This document shows, piece by piece, positions 45,101 through 53,177 of a DNA stretch of 64,000 nt. The DNA is from G963691885 sp963691885 (GTDB lineage Bacteria; Pseudomonadota; Alphaproteobacteria; UBA8366; Aestuariispiraceae): NCBI GenBank assembly GCA_963691885.1, contig OY829843.1:2170001-2234000 (forward strand), written 5' to 3'. The notes below the pieces were generated by a model, which had not been told where the DNA came from, searched no databases, and worked only from the letters and a program-made list of their open reading frames with translations. The translations under genes were made by a program, and so were the position numbers. Positions within the stretch are counted from its first letter, which is position 1, and each line of letters begins with the position of its first letter.

Positions 45101-48100
45101 CTTCGGATCTGATGATGCCGGTGGTCAGCTTGGTCTGCGTTTCACAAATCTGAACAAGCTCCAGATCTGGGATTGGGTTGGCAGCAGCTTTAACCTGAAC
45201 CTGCACAGTACCGACAGTTTCACAGATACAACATCTTTCAAGCACATTGTGTTCAGCATTGATACGACAGCTTCTGTGGCGTCGGATCGTGTGAAGGTAT
45301 TTGTTGATGGTGCTGAGATTTCACTGACCGGGACCTATCCTCCACAGAATGCCACACTGACGATTGGTCAGGATGGAACGGATTACGGTGTCGGGTATTC
45401 GTTCTATTCGACGCAGTATTATGACGGTGAGATTGCCGATGTTCACTATGTTGATGGTGTTGCGCTTGGAGCGGATGCTTTTGGTGAGGATCGTGACGGG
45501 AGTTGGCAGGCAACCGCGTATGAAGATGCTGCGGGCTATGGTGCCAACGGGTTCCATCTTGATTTTGCGGATAGCAGCAATCTCGGGCTTGATGCCTCGG
45601 GCGGGACGGCATTCACGCTGAACAATATCACATCAGTTGATCAGGTAACCGGGACAGGACTTGGTTATGATGTTGTGACCTCTGCCTCTGCGCAGGTTGG
45701 TGCTGATCAGGTAACCTTTGAGAGCATTGAGAATGTTACCGGTGGTGCCGGTAATGATGCGATCACCGGTGATGGCTCAGCCAACCGCCTCGAAGGGGGT
45801 GACGGTGATGACACCCTGACCGGTGGGGCTGGCAATGACACTCTGGTAGGTGGCTTGGGCATTGATGTTGCGTCTTATGGCGGGAGTGTTGAGGGTTATT
45901 CCGTTGTTGAGGTTTTTGAGGAAGATGGCGTTACCTCTGCGGGTTGGGAGGTAACGGATCTGAGCCCTGGTCTTGAGGGTGATGATGGTACTGACCGTCT
46001 TGAAGGGATTGAGCAGGTCTCCTTCACAGACCGGACTGTTTATCTGGATGGATCCCAGAACAATGCGCCGATTGCGAAGGCGAGCAAGATCTATGTGCGG
46101 GAAGGGTCGAGTGTCTCCTGGCAGTTGACGGGTACCGACTTTGATGTTGCGGACAGTCTTGAGTTTGGCGGTGGCGGCAGTTTTGCGTCTGCCGGGACCA
46201 GTGTGACGGTGACGTCCAGTGAAGGTGTGACGGTCACGATTGAGGCTGATGGCAGTTATACCTATGACGCGAGCACGCTCGGTGCCGGTGTTGAGAGCGA
46301 CAGTTTCACGTTCAGTGTTCGGGACAGCAACGGTGCTGTGCATAGCAGTCAGGTTGATGTGACGGTGTCTGAAGATGTTCCTGTTCCAAGCAATACAGAC
46401 TTTGCGGTTCTGAGTTCTTCGGATCGCCATTCGAGTGTCTCTGTGAGTTCGGATGGATTGTCCGGCGATGCGAGCAGCTGGTATCAGGCTGTTCGTTCTG
46501 ACAAGGGTGTCTCTACGGGCAAGTGGTATTACGAATATCGTCAGAACGCGTTTGGGACTTATGCGTTTGGTGGGTTTGCCACCGATGAGGTCGCTCTTAC
46601 CGCGAAGGCCGCTGGTCCTTCGGACAACTGGACCCAGGGGTATCAGGGTGGTTACTGGGCTGTTACCAGTGGCGGTACGATCTTCATGTCCCCGACGGGT
46701 GGTTATGGCGGTCTTGATAATGTCAGCGGGAACGCGTTGACTGATGTCGGCTTTGCACTTGATCTGGACAATAACCGGATGTACGTGCGGTATAATGGTG
46801 TCTGGCAGAACGGTGCAGATCCTGAAGCTGGTACCGGGGGCTATGAGATTGCGTCCTCTGATGTTGGTAAGACGTTTTATGCGATCATCTCTGGCGGGGA
46901 TGCGAGTTATAACCAGCCGTTTTCTGTGAACTTTGGTTCCGGTTCAGCGGGCCCTCTTTATGACACGAGTGCGTTTGTGTTTGACGAGGATGCGGGCGGT
47001 CACTTCCTGCATGCGCCACCGAGTGGTTTTGCGGCGATCAATGACGGTAACATCACACGGGCGGAGAGTGCGCTTGATGTTGATGGGACGTCTGGTGCGG
47101 ATATTATTCTGGGGAGTTCCGGTAATGATGCGCTTCAGGGTCATGCAGGTGATGAGGATCTGACCGGTGGTCTTGGCAGTGACCTTCTTGATGGTGGTGA
47201 AGGTGTTGATACGGCGCGTTATGACGGTTCTGGATCTGCTGTGTCGATTGATCTTTCTTCGGGGAGTGCGTCTGGCGGAGATGCGGCCGGCGATGTTCTG
47301 ATCTCGATCGAGAACCTTGTTGGGTCTGATCATGATGACACGCTTCGTGGTTCGAGTGGCGACAATGTTCTGACAGGGGGATCTGGAGATGACCTTCTGG
47401 AAGGTCGTTCCGGTGCGGATACGCTTGAGGGTGGATCCGGTGTTGATACGGCGGACTATTCCGGTTCGACGTCTGGAGTGACGGTTGATCTTGGTGATGG
47501 AGCCGTTGAGGTTGGCGGTCATGCGGAAGGAGACACGCTTGGTGGTATCGAGAATATCACGGGGTCTGATTTTGATGATCAGCTGACGGGGGACAGTGGG
47601 GCCAACACGCTTGTTGGCGGAGCTGGTGATGACACGTTTGGTCATACCGGTGGTTCTGATCACTTTGAGGGTGGCAGCGGTTCTGACACGATTGATTTTG
47701 GGACGGCGAGTGATGATGTCACGGTCTCTTTGACGTCAACTACTGGCACGGTATCGCTTGATGCTGTTTCTCTTGATACGGCGAATGCGCAGTATCTCTC
47801 GAAGACGTTTGGTTCTGGTGGCAGTCGCCAACAGGCGACGCTTTCTCTCTGGCTGAAGCAGGATACATTAGGGACAGATCGGGTTTTCTTCGGATCTGAT
47901 GATGCCGGTGGTCAGCTTGGTCTGCGTTTCACAAATCTGAACAAGCTCCAGATCTGGGATTGGGTTGGCAGCAGCTTTAACCTGAACCTGCACAGTACCG
48001 ACAGTTTCACAGATACAACATCTTTCAAGCACATTGTGTTCAGCATTGATACGACAGCTTCTGTGGCGTCGGATCGTGTGAAGGTATTTGTTGATGGTGC

Positions 48101-51100
48101 TGAGATTTCACTGACCGGGACCTATCCTCCACAGAATGCCACACTGACGATTGGTCAGGATGGAACGGATTACGGTGTCGGGTATTCGTTCTATTCGACG
48201 CAGTATTATGACGGTGAGATTGCCGATGTTCACTATGTTGATGGTGTTGCGCTTGGAGCGGATGCTTTTGGTGAGGATCGTGACGGGAGTTGGCAGGCAA
48301 CCGCGTATGAAGATGCTGCGGGCTATGGTGCCAACGGGTTCCATCTTGATTTTGCGGATAGCAGCAATCTCGGGCTTGATGCCTCGGGCGGGACGGCATT
48401 CACGCTGAACAATATCACATCAGTTGATCAGGTAACCGGGACAGGACTTGGTTATGATGTTGTGACCTCTGCCTCTGCGCAGGTTGGTGCTGATCAGGTA
48501 ACCTTTGAGAGCATTGAGAATGTGACAGGCGGTGCCGGTAATGATGCGATCACCGGTGATGGTGCAGCCAACCGCCTCGAAGGGGGTGACGGTGATGACA
48601 CCCTGACCGGTGGGGCTGGCAATGACACTCTGGTAGGTGGCTTGGGCATTGATGTTGCGTCTTATGGCGGGAGTGTTGAGGGTTATTCCGTTGTTGAGGT
48701 TTTTGAGGAAGATGGCGTTACCTCTGCGGGTTGGGAGGTAACGGATCTGAGCCCTGGTCTTGAGGGTGATGATGGTACTGACCGTCTTGAAGGGATTGAG
48801 CAGGTCTCCTTCACAGACCGGACTGTTTATCTGGATGGATCCCAGAACAATGCGCCGATTGCGAAGGCGAGCAAGATCTATGTGCGGGAAGGGTCGAGTG
48901 TCTCCTGGCAGTTGACGGGTACCGACTTTGATGTTGCGGACAGTCTTGAGTTTGGCGGTGGCGGCAGTTTTGCGTCTGCCGGGACCAGTGTGACGGTGAC
49001 GTCCAGTGAAGGTGTGACGGTCACGATTGAGGCTGATGGCAGTTATACCTATGACGCGAGCACGCTCGGTGCCGGTGTTGAGAGCGACAGTTTCACGTTC
49101 AGTGTTCGGGACAGCAACGGGGCTGTGCATAGCAGCCAGGTTGATGTGACGGTGTCTGAAGATGTTCCTGTTCCAAGCAATACAGACTTTGCGGTTCTGA
49201 GTTCTTCGGATCGCCATTCGAGTGTTTCTGTGAGTTCGGATGGATTGTCTGGTGATGCGAGCAGCTATTATCAGGCTGTTCGTTCTGACAAGGGTGTCTC
49301 TACGGGCAAGTGGTATTACGAATATCGTCAGAACGCGTTTGGGACTTATGCGTTTGGTGGGTTTGCCACCGATGAGGTCGCTCTTACCGCGAAGGCCGCT
49401 GGTCCTTCGGACAACTGGACCCAGGGGTATCAGGGTGGTTACTGGGCTGTTACCAGTGGCGGTACGATCTTCATGTCCCCGACGGGTGGTTATGGCGGTC
49501 TTGATAATGTCAGCGGGAACGCGTTGACTGATGTCGGCTTTGCACTTGATCTGGACAATAACCGGATGTACGTGCGGTATAATGGTGTCTGGCAGAACGG
49601 TGCAGATCCTGAAGCTGGTACCGGGGGCTATGAGATTGCGTCCTCTGATGTTGGTAAGACGTTTTATGCGATCATCTCTGGCGGGGATGCGAGTTATAAC
49701 CAGCCGTTTTCTGTGAACTTTGGTTCCGGTTCAGCGGGCCCTCTTTATGACACGAGTGCGTTTGTGTTTGACGAGGATGCGGGCGGTCACTTCCTGCATG
49801 CGCCACCGAGTGGTTTTGCGGCGATCAATGACGGTAACATCACACGGGCGGAGAGTGCGCTTGATGTTGATGGGACGTCTGGTGCGGATATTATTCTGGG
49901 GAGTTCCGGTAATGATGCGCTTCAGGGTCATGCAGGTGATGAGGATCTGACCGGTGGTCTTGGCAGTGACCTTCTTGATGGTGGTGAAGGTGTTGATACG
50001 GCGCGTTATGACGGTTCTGGATCTGCTGTGTCGATTGATCTTTCTTCGGGGAGTGCGTCTGGCGGAGATGCGGCCGGCGATGTTCTGATCTCGATCGAGA
50101 ACCTTGTTGGGTCTGATCATGATGACACGCTTCGTGGTTCGAGTGGTGACAATGTTCTGACAGGTGGGGCCGGTGATGATCTGCTCGAAGGCCGTTCCGG
50201 TGCGGATACGCTTGAGGGTGGATCCGGTGTTGATACGGCGGACTATTCCGGTTCGACGTCTGGAGTGACGGTTGATCTTGGTGATGGAGCCGTTGAGGTT
50301 GGCGGTCATGCGGAAGGAGACACGCTTGGTGGTATCGAGAATATCACAGGGTCTGATTTTGATGACCAATTGACGGGTGACAGTGGGGCCAACACGCTTG
50401 TTGGCGGAGCTGGTGATGATACGTTTGGTCATACTGGTGGTTCTGATCACTTTGAGGGTGGCATCGGTTCTGACACGATTGATTTTGGGGCGACGAGTGA
50501 TGATGTCACGGTCTCTTTGACGTCAACTCCTGGCACGGTATCGTTTGATGCTGTTGCTCTTGATACGGCGAATGCGCAGTATCTCTCGAAGACGTTTGGT
50601 TCTGGTGGCAGTCGCCAGCAGGCGACGCTTTCCCTCTGGCTGAAACAGGATACATTGGGGACGGACCGCGTGTTCTTCGGTTCGAACACGAGTGGAGAAC
50701 TGGGTCTCCGGTTTAATAGCTCAAACAAGCTTCAGATCTGGGATTGGGTTGGTGGTAGTTTCAACACGATCCTGACTAGCACAGATACATTTACCGACAC
50801 GACGTCTTTCCAGCATGTTGTGTTCAGCATTGATACGACGGCTTCTGTGGCGTCGGATCGTGTGAAGGTATTTGTTGATGGTGCAGAGATTGGGCTAACC
50901 GGGACGTATCCTCCACAGAATGCCACACTGACGATTGGTCAGGATGGGACGGATTACGGTGTCGGGTATTCGTTCTATTCGACGCAGTATTATGACGGTG
51001 AGATTGCCGATGTTCACTATGTTGATGGTGTTGCGCTTGGAGCGGATGCTTTTGGTGAGGATCGTGACGGGAGTTGGCAGGCAACCGCGTATGAAGATGC

Positions 51101-53159
51101 TGCGGGCTATGGTGCCAACGGGTTCCATCTTGATTTTGCGGATAGCAGCAATCTCGGGCTTGATGCCTCGGGCGGGACGGCATTCACGCTGAACAATATC
51201 ACATCAGTTGATCAGGTAACCGGGACAGGACTTGGTTATGATGTTGTGACCTCTGCCTCTGCGCAGGTTGGTGCTGACCAGGTAACCTTTGAGAGCATTG
51301 AGAATGTGACAGGCGGTGCCGGTAATGATGCGATCACCGGTGATGGTGCAGCCAACCGCCTCGAAGGGGGTGACGGTGATGACACCCTGACCGGTGGGGC
51401 TGGTGCCGATGTGCTTATCGGTGGAACCGGGATAGATCAGGCAATCTATGACGGGTCGATTACCGACTACAGGATTACTAAACTCACTGATGGTACTTTG
51501 CAGGTCTATGATGGCAGAAGTGGATCGTTCGCAGAAGCGCCAGATAGTGTGTTCACTGATATCGAAAATATCGTCTTTGACGATCGTAACCTGGATCTGA
51601 CGGCTGCCAATACAGGGCCAGTAGCGGTCGATGGGGTGTTGTCAATCCTTGAGGATGGCCAGGCACATGGTTTGGTTTCTGGATGGGATATTGAGGACGT
51701 GTGGGACGACCTCAGCTTTACCCTTGAAAATGGACCAAGTGCTTCTGTAGGGACCGTTCAAGTGGCCTCAGATGGCAGCTTTACCTTTGAAGCCGCTGCT
51801 GGCTTTATTGGTGACGGAAGTTTTGATTTTAGAGTTACAGACTCCAGCGGTGCGTTCTCAATAGGCACAGTTTCTCTTGCGGTTCGTGAGGATCTCGATC
51901 CGTTAAGTTACGCAAAGCTGCAAACCACCTCTGGCAGTGTCATAACAGGTGGCTCAAACGTTGTTGCGGATGAAGCAGGTCTGTTTGATGGCGTTGACTC
52001 ACAGAATGGTGCTGGTGTTTGGCAAGGGGCTCAACATACGGCTTCGGCCAACTGGGCTGGATATGACTTTGGGGTGGGCCAGGAAGCAGATGTGCAACGC
52101 TTCCGTATCTTGCGAGATGGTGAGCAATACTATGAAAACCTCTATTGGCGGGACGCCGTTCAACTGCAGTTCAGCGACGATGGCTCAGCTTGGTCGGATG
52201 CTGGTAGCTCACAGAGTTTGACGGGGGTTGCCGGAGGTGACTTTGCTGAATTTACAGTTTCTCATGAGCACGGAGCCCACCGCTACTGGCGCTTAAGAGC
52301 GCCTGATGATGGCGTCTACCATGTTTATGGTTGGGCAATTGACGAGATTGAATTCTACGAAACGGTACAGGGTGAAACGGAGTTCATTGGCGGCAATGGA
52401 AATGACATTCTCTTTGGCTCACAGAATGATGACACTATCAATGGTGGTGCTGGGGATGATCAACTGCGGGGTGGCTTGGCTTCAGATATACTGGATGGTG
52501 GCGAAGGTGTTGACACCGCGCATTATGACGGGTCTTCAGCCGCTGTTTCGGTCGATCTTTCTTCGGGAAGTGCATCTGGCGGAGATGCGGCCGGCGATGT
52601 TCTGATTTCGATCGAGAACCTTGTTGGATCGGATCACAGTGACACGCTTCGGGGTTCGAGTGCGGACAACATCCTGACGGGCGGGGCCGGCGATGATCTT
52701 CTCGAAGGTCGGTCCGGTTCGGATACGCTGCAGGGCGGAACTGGTAGCGATATCCTGAATGGTGGTACAGGAGATGATACCTACCAATACAGTGTGGGAG
52801 ATGGCACTGACTCGCTATCCGACACCGGGGGGGACAACGATGTATTGGAATTTGGCTCTGGTGTGAGTGTCGACAATCTGTGGCTGGATTATTCAGATGC
52901 CAATTCGTTTGGCCTCGGCGTTGATGGTAGTCTGACGGAAACACTCTACTCGAATATCTCGGACAAGATAGAACTTGCAGGTGGCGCTGCGGGACATGGT
53001 GGCGTCGAAACCATTAGGTTTGACGATGGATCTACCATAGATCTAGCCCAGCTAATTCAGGCTGTCTCCGTCTTTGATACAAATGGTGAAGGGGCGGTCC
53101 GCCTGTCCAGAACTGACGTCCGTGACACAGCGCTGAACTTGCTCACCCCTTCGGTCTGA
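39108..53159 (+). CDS. Giant multi-domain RTX protein (4683 residues)
   Basis: A secreted calcium-binding protein. Residues 1-65 are Gly/Asn/Ser rich; about 110-265 are helical with a glycine-zipper hydrophobic end (GGIAGAAIGFGVGVGVALAF). About 284-440 carry DxDxDG calcium loops (IDLDGDGIE, DIDGDGYNE, DSNNDGVLS). RTX nonapeptides (GGxGxDxxx) fill about 500-1080. Three 929-residue repeats follow (1322-4098), each with a cadherin/VCBS-like domain, a SPRY-like domain, RTX blocks and a LamG-like domain. The C-terminus has a cadherin-like domain, an F5/8C-like domain (about 4270-4420), more RTX and an HCBP-related tail for type I secretion. GGAG precedes the ATG. Probably a surface adhesin or contact toxin. 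Confidence 0.93.
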   Translation: MVDFGPGFDGSVESVGPSSTTGHGGPDRGNTGSNGNGTQYDGNSGGSDPETNSTNSGQTVNGPLVESRLTDVQGFLKDLTQPQFDIGWDFDFDISWDEFDFDVSSTSGLDETGDYATGILGGAAGFLKAWSLVEMPPRTTINHVLQFGPVQNAMAYTKVGKYVERISVGVAVGANVTNGYVEEETAGAAAGFLDTLFELGAATYLGRRAVSAARSVAVRSAFFSGLRGARLGAYGGIAGAAIGFGVGVGVALAFNALGNNNITPGGLAQDVLGKVGIELGYPVVIDLDGDGIEFISLDHATGDNGGSTTFFDIDGDGYNEHTSWLSGDDGFLVIDKDLDGKVDAGGELTFALDTPEDDTDLAALAALYDSNNDGVLSANDQAYHKFRIWQDLNQDGITDEGELRTLSQAGLVEITLTSDGVEVDVDGARIFGKSNAHVLGGGTLDVYDAALMATEVGVRLSEDGSRFDIENIGTYVAGFEDQSFVGDAAALGAVSLVGGEANDTLSTSGEDRVTLEGGGGNDLLLGGAGGDWISGGAGVDTLVAGAGDDVLIVDASDILIDGGDGLDMVLVEGVDGVTLDLASTNVEFAFGGGGDDLLTVSGDLVSDSGAVLFGAGGNDVLSGGGGADVLNGGVGADQLFGGDGDDVLYADADDLFLGVVDGGEGDDVLVIEGSDAVTLDLAAHAVEEVASGSGDDVITMSGSESVVINGSGGSDTLTGGSGDDLITGGAGADTMDGGDGVDFLSYLTSQQGVSIDLHSSTAAGGDAEGDVFTGVEAVVGSNSNDLLIGDNQANVLHGGNGDDVLEGLGGSAGDYLDGGFGMDTVRYVQSSSGVTVDLSAFEGGASGGDAEGDRLFGFENIIGSDHVDQLIGDDADNVIEGGSGGDTLTGGDGVDTLSYIGSDAGVSVNLSDGSVSGGDASGDTITGFENLIGSAADDNLTGDGSANILLGGAGDDTLSGGDGTDTLVGGAGIDVIDGGAGLDFASYQGAASGVTVSLLDGAGTGGDADGDTLTGVEGLIGSDHADILTGDDDDNIIEGGAQAFGVEGDILIGGDGQDTLSYEGSARGVGVDLSRGAGRQILVARSGFDGSNSSGILSFSDHVNEDGVVTEGAVLTHDGPAGIASLAFGEVQASTDWNLSTIEIEDPAINGLSGFDSWVILAASHVAKSATLPAAAAHIRIYTGDDSTKQGLQVVDENGVVIESFDFTGEGNIAAKWSFAYNSSSGWLLVLKDDELVGVVGWEAGHSVITGHLGVSGMQATLTTTDDLSGLLRLDGDDSVNDVFTGFENLTGSAFGDELRGDDGDNTLTGGAGDDSLIGGLGVDVASYGGSVEGYSVVEVFEEDGVTSAGWEVTDLSPGLEGDDGTDRLEGIEQVSFTDRTVYLDGSQNNAPIAKASKIYVREGSSVSWQLTGTDFDVADSLEFGGGGSFASAGTSVTVTSSEGVTVTIEADGSYTYDASTLGAGVESDSFTFSVRDSNGAVHSSQVDVTVSEDVPVPSNTDFAVLSSSDRHSSVSVSSDGLSGDASSYYQAVRSDKGVSTGKWYYEYRQNAFGTYAFGGFATDEVALTAKAAGPSDNWTQGYQGGYWAVTSGGTIFMSPTGGYGGLDNVSGNALTDVGFALDLDNNRMYVRYNGVWQNGADPEAGTGGYEIASSDVGKTFYAIISGGDASYNQPFSVNFGSGSAGPLYDTSAFVFDEDAGGHFLHAPPSGFAAINDGNITRAESALDVDGTSGADIILGSSGNDALQGHAGDEDLTGGLGSDLLDGGEGVDTARYDGSGSAVSIDLSSGSASGGDAAGDVLISIENLVGSDHDDTLRGSSGDNVLTGGSGDDLLEGRSGADTLEGGSGVDTADYSGSTSGVTVDLGDGAVEVGGHAEGDTLGGIENITGSDFDDQLTGDSGANTLVGGAGDDTFGHTGGSDHFEGGSGSDTIDFGTASDDVTVSLTSTTGTVSLDAVSLDTANAQYLSKTFGSGGSRQQATLSLWLKQDTLGTDRVFFGSDDAGGQLGLRFTNLNKLQIWDWVGSSFNLNLHSTDSFTDTTSFKHIVFSIDTTASVASDRVKVFVDGAEISLTGTYPPQNATLTIGQDGTDYGVGYSFYSTQYYDGEIADVHYVDGVALGADAFGEDRDGSWQATAYEDAAGYGANGFHLDFADSSNLGLDASGGTAFTLNNITSVDQVTGTGLGYDVVTSASAQVGADQVTFESIENVTGGAGNDAITGDGSANRLEGGDGDDTLTGGAGNDTLVGGLGIDVASYGGSVEGYSVVEVFEEDGVTSAGWEVTDLSPGLEGDDGTDRLEGIEQVSFTDRTVYLDGSQNNAPIAKASKIYVREGSSVSWQLTGTDFDVADSLEFGGGGSFASAGTSVTVTSSEGVTVTIEADGSYTYDASTLGAGVESDSFTFSVRDSNGAVHSSQVDVTVSEDVPVPSNTDFAVLSSSDRHSSVSVSSDGLSGDASSWYQAVRSDKGVSTGKWYYEYRQNAFGTYAFGGFATDEVALTAKAAGPSDNWTQGYQGGYWAVTSGGTIFMSPTGGYGGLDNVSGNALTDVGFALDLDNNRMYVRYNGVWQNGADPEAGTGGYEIASSDVGKTFYAIISGGDASYNQPFSVNFGSGSAGPLYDTSAFVFDEDAGGHFLHAPPSGFAAINDGNITRAESALDVDGTSGADIILGSSGNDALQGHAGDEDLTGGLGSDLLDGGEGVDTARYDGSGSAVSIDLSSGSASGGDAAGDVLISIENLVGSDHDDTLRGSSGDNVLTGGSGDDLLEGRSGADTLEGGSGVDTADYSGSTSGVTVDLGDGAVEVGGHAEGDTLGGIENITGSDFDDQLTGDSGANTLVGGAGDDTFGHTGGSDHFEGGSGSDTIDFGTASDDVTVSLTSTTGTVSLDAVSLDTANAQYLSKTFGSGGSRQQATLSLWLKQDTLGTDRVFFGSDDAGGQLGLRFTNLNKLQIWDWVGSSFNLNLHSTDSFTDTTSFKHIVFSIDTTASVASDRVKVFVDGAEISLTGTYPPQNATLTIGQDGTDYGVGYSFYSTQYYDGEIADVHYVDGVALGADAFGEDRDGSWQATAYEDAAGYGANGFHLDFADSSNLGLDASGGTAFTLNNITSVDQVTGTGLGYDVVTSASAQVGADQVTFESIENVTGGAGNDAITGDGAANRLEGGDGDDTLTGGAGNDTLVGGLGIDVASYGGSVEGYSVVEVFEEDGVTSAGWEVTDLSPGLEGDDGTDRLEGIEQVSFTDRTVYLDGSQNNAPIAKASKIYVREGSSVSWQLTGTDFDVADSLEFGGGGSFASAGTSVTVTSSEGVTVTIEADGSYTYDASTLGAGVESDSFTFSVRDSNGAVHSSQVDVTVSEDVPVPSNTDFAVLSSSDRHSSVSVSSDGLSGDASSYYQAVRSDKGVSTGKWYYEYRQNAFGTYAFGGFATDEVALTAKAAGPSDNWTQGYQGGYWAVTSGGTIFMSPTGGYGGLDNVSGNALTDVGFALDLDNNRMYVRYNGVWQNGADPEAGTGGYEIASSDVGKTFYAIISGGDASYNQPFSVNFGSGSAGPLYDTSAFVFDEDAGGHFLHAPPSGFAAINDGNITRAESALDVDGTSGADIILGSSGNDALQGHAGDEDLTGGLGSDLLDGGEGVDTARYDGSGSAVSIDLSSGSASGGDAAGDVLISIENLVGSDHDDTLRGSSGDNVLTGGAGDDLLEGRSGADTLEGGSGVDTADYSGSTSGVTVDLGDGAVEVGGHAEGDTLGGIENITGSDFDDQLTGDSGANTLVGGAGDDTFGHTGGSDHFEGGIGSDTIDFGATSDDVTVSLTSTPGTVSFDAVALDTANAQYLSKTFGSGGSRQQATLSLWLKQDTLGTDRVFFGSNTSGELGLRFNSSNKLQIWDWVGGSFNTILTSTDTFTDTTSFQHVVFSIDTTASVASDRVKVFVDGAEIGLTGTYPPQNATLTIGQDGTDYGVGYSFYSTQYYDGEIADVHYVDGVALGADAFGEDRDGSWQATAYEDAAGYGANGFHLDFADSSNLGLDASGGTAFTLNNITSVDQVTGTGLGYDVVTSASAQVGADQVTFESIENVTGGAGNDAITGDGAANRLEGGDGDDTLTGGAGADVLIGGTGIDQAIYDGSITDYRITKLTDGTLQVYDGRSGSFAEAPDSVFTDIENIVFDDRNLDLTAANTGPVAVDGVLSILEDGQAHGLVSGWDIEDVWDDLSFTLENGPSASVGTVQVASDGSFTFEAAAGFIGDGSFDFRVTDSSGAFSIGTVSLAVREDLDPLSYAKLQTTSGSVITGGSNVVADEAGLFDGVDSQNGAGVWQGAQHTASANWAGYDFGVGQEADVQRFRILRDGEQYYENLYWRDAVQLQFSDDGSAWSDAGSSQSLTGVAGGDFAEFTVSHEHGAHRYWRLRAPDDGVYHVYGWAIDEIEFYETVQGETEFIGGNGNDILFGSQNDDTINGGAGDDQLRGGLASDILDGGEGVDTAHYDGSSAAVSVDLSSGSASGGDAAGDVLISIENLVGSDHSDTLRGSSADNILTGGAGDDLLEGRSGSDTLQGGTGSDILNGGTGDDTYQYSVGDGTDSLSDTGGDNDVLEFGSGVSVDNLWLDYSDANSFGLGVDGSLTETLYSNISDKIELAGGAAGHGGVETIRFDDGSTIDLAQLIQAVSVFDTNGEGAVRLSRTDVRDTALNLLTPSV
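43071..51400 (+). repeat. Three tandem 2787-bp intragenic repeats
   Basis: Copies start near 43071, 45858 and 48645, offset by exactly 2787 bp (929 codons). Copies 1 and 2 differ at only a few positions (for example a Tyr/Trp codon after GDASS). Copy 3 has a diverged patch at about 50440-50910 in the LamG-like part. The DNA identity, including silent positions, points to recent duplication or gene conversion. Confidence 0.95.
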
Positions 53160-53177
53160 CTGAGTAGGCTGTAGAAC

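Noticed and set aside
42792..50450. Long Arg/Thr-rich minus-strand frames repeated three times
   Set aside because: They are complements of the RTX repeats; their repetition only follows the 2787-bp duplication.
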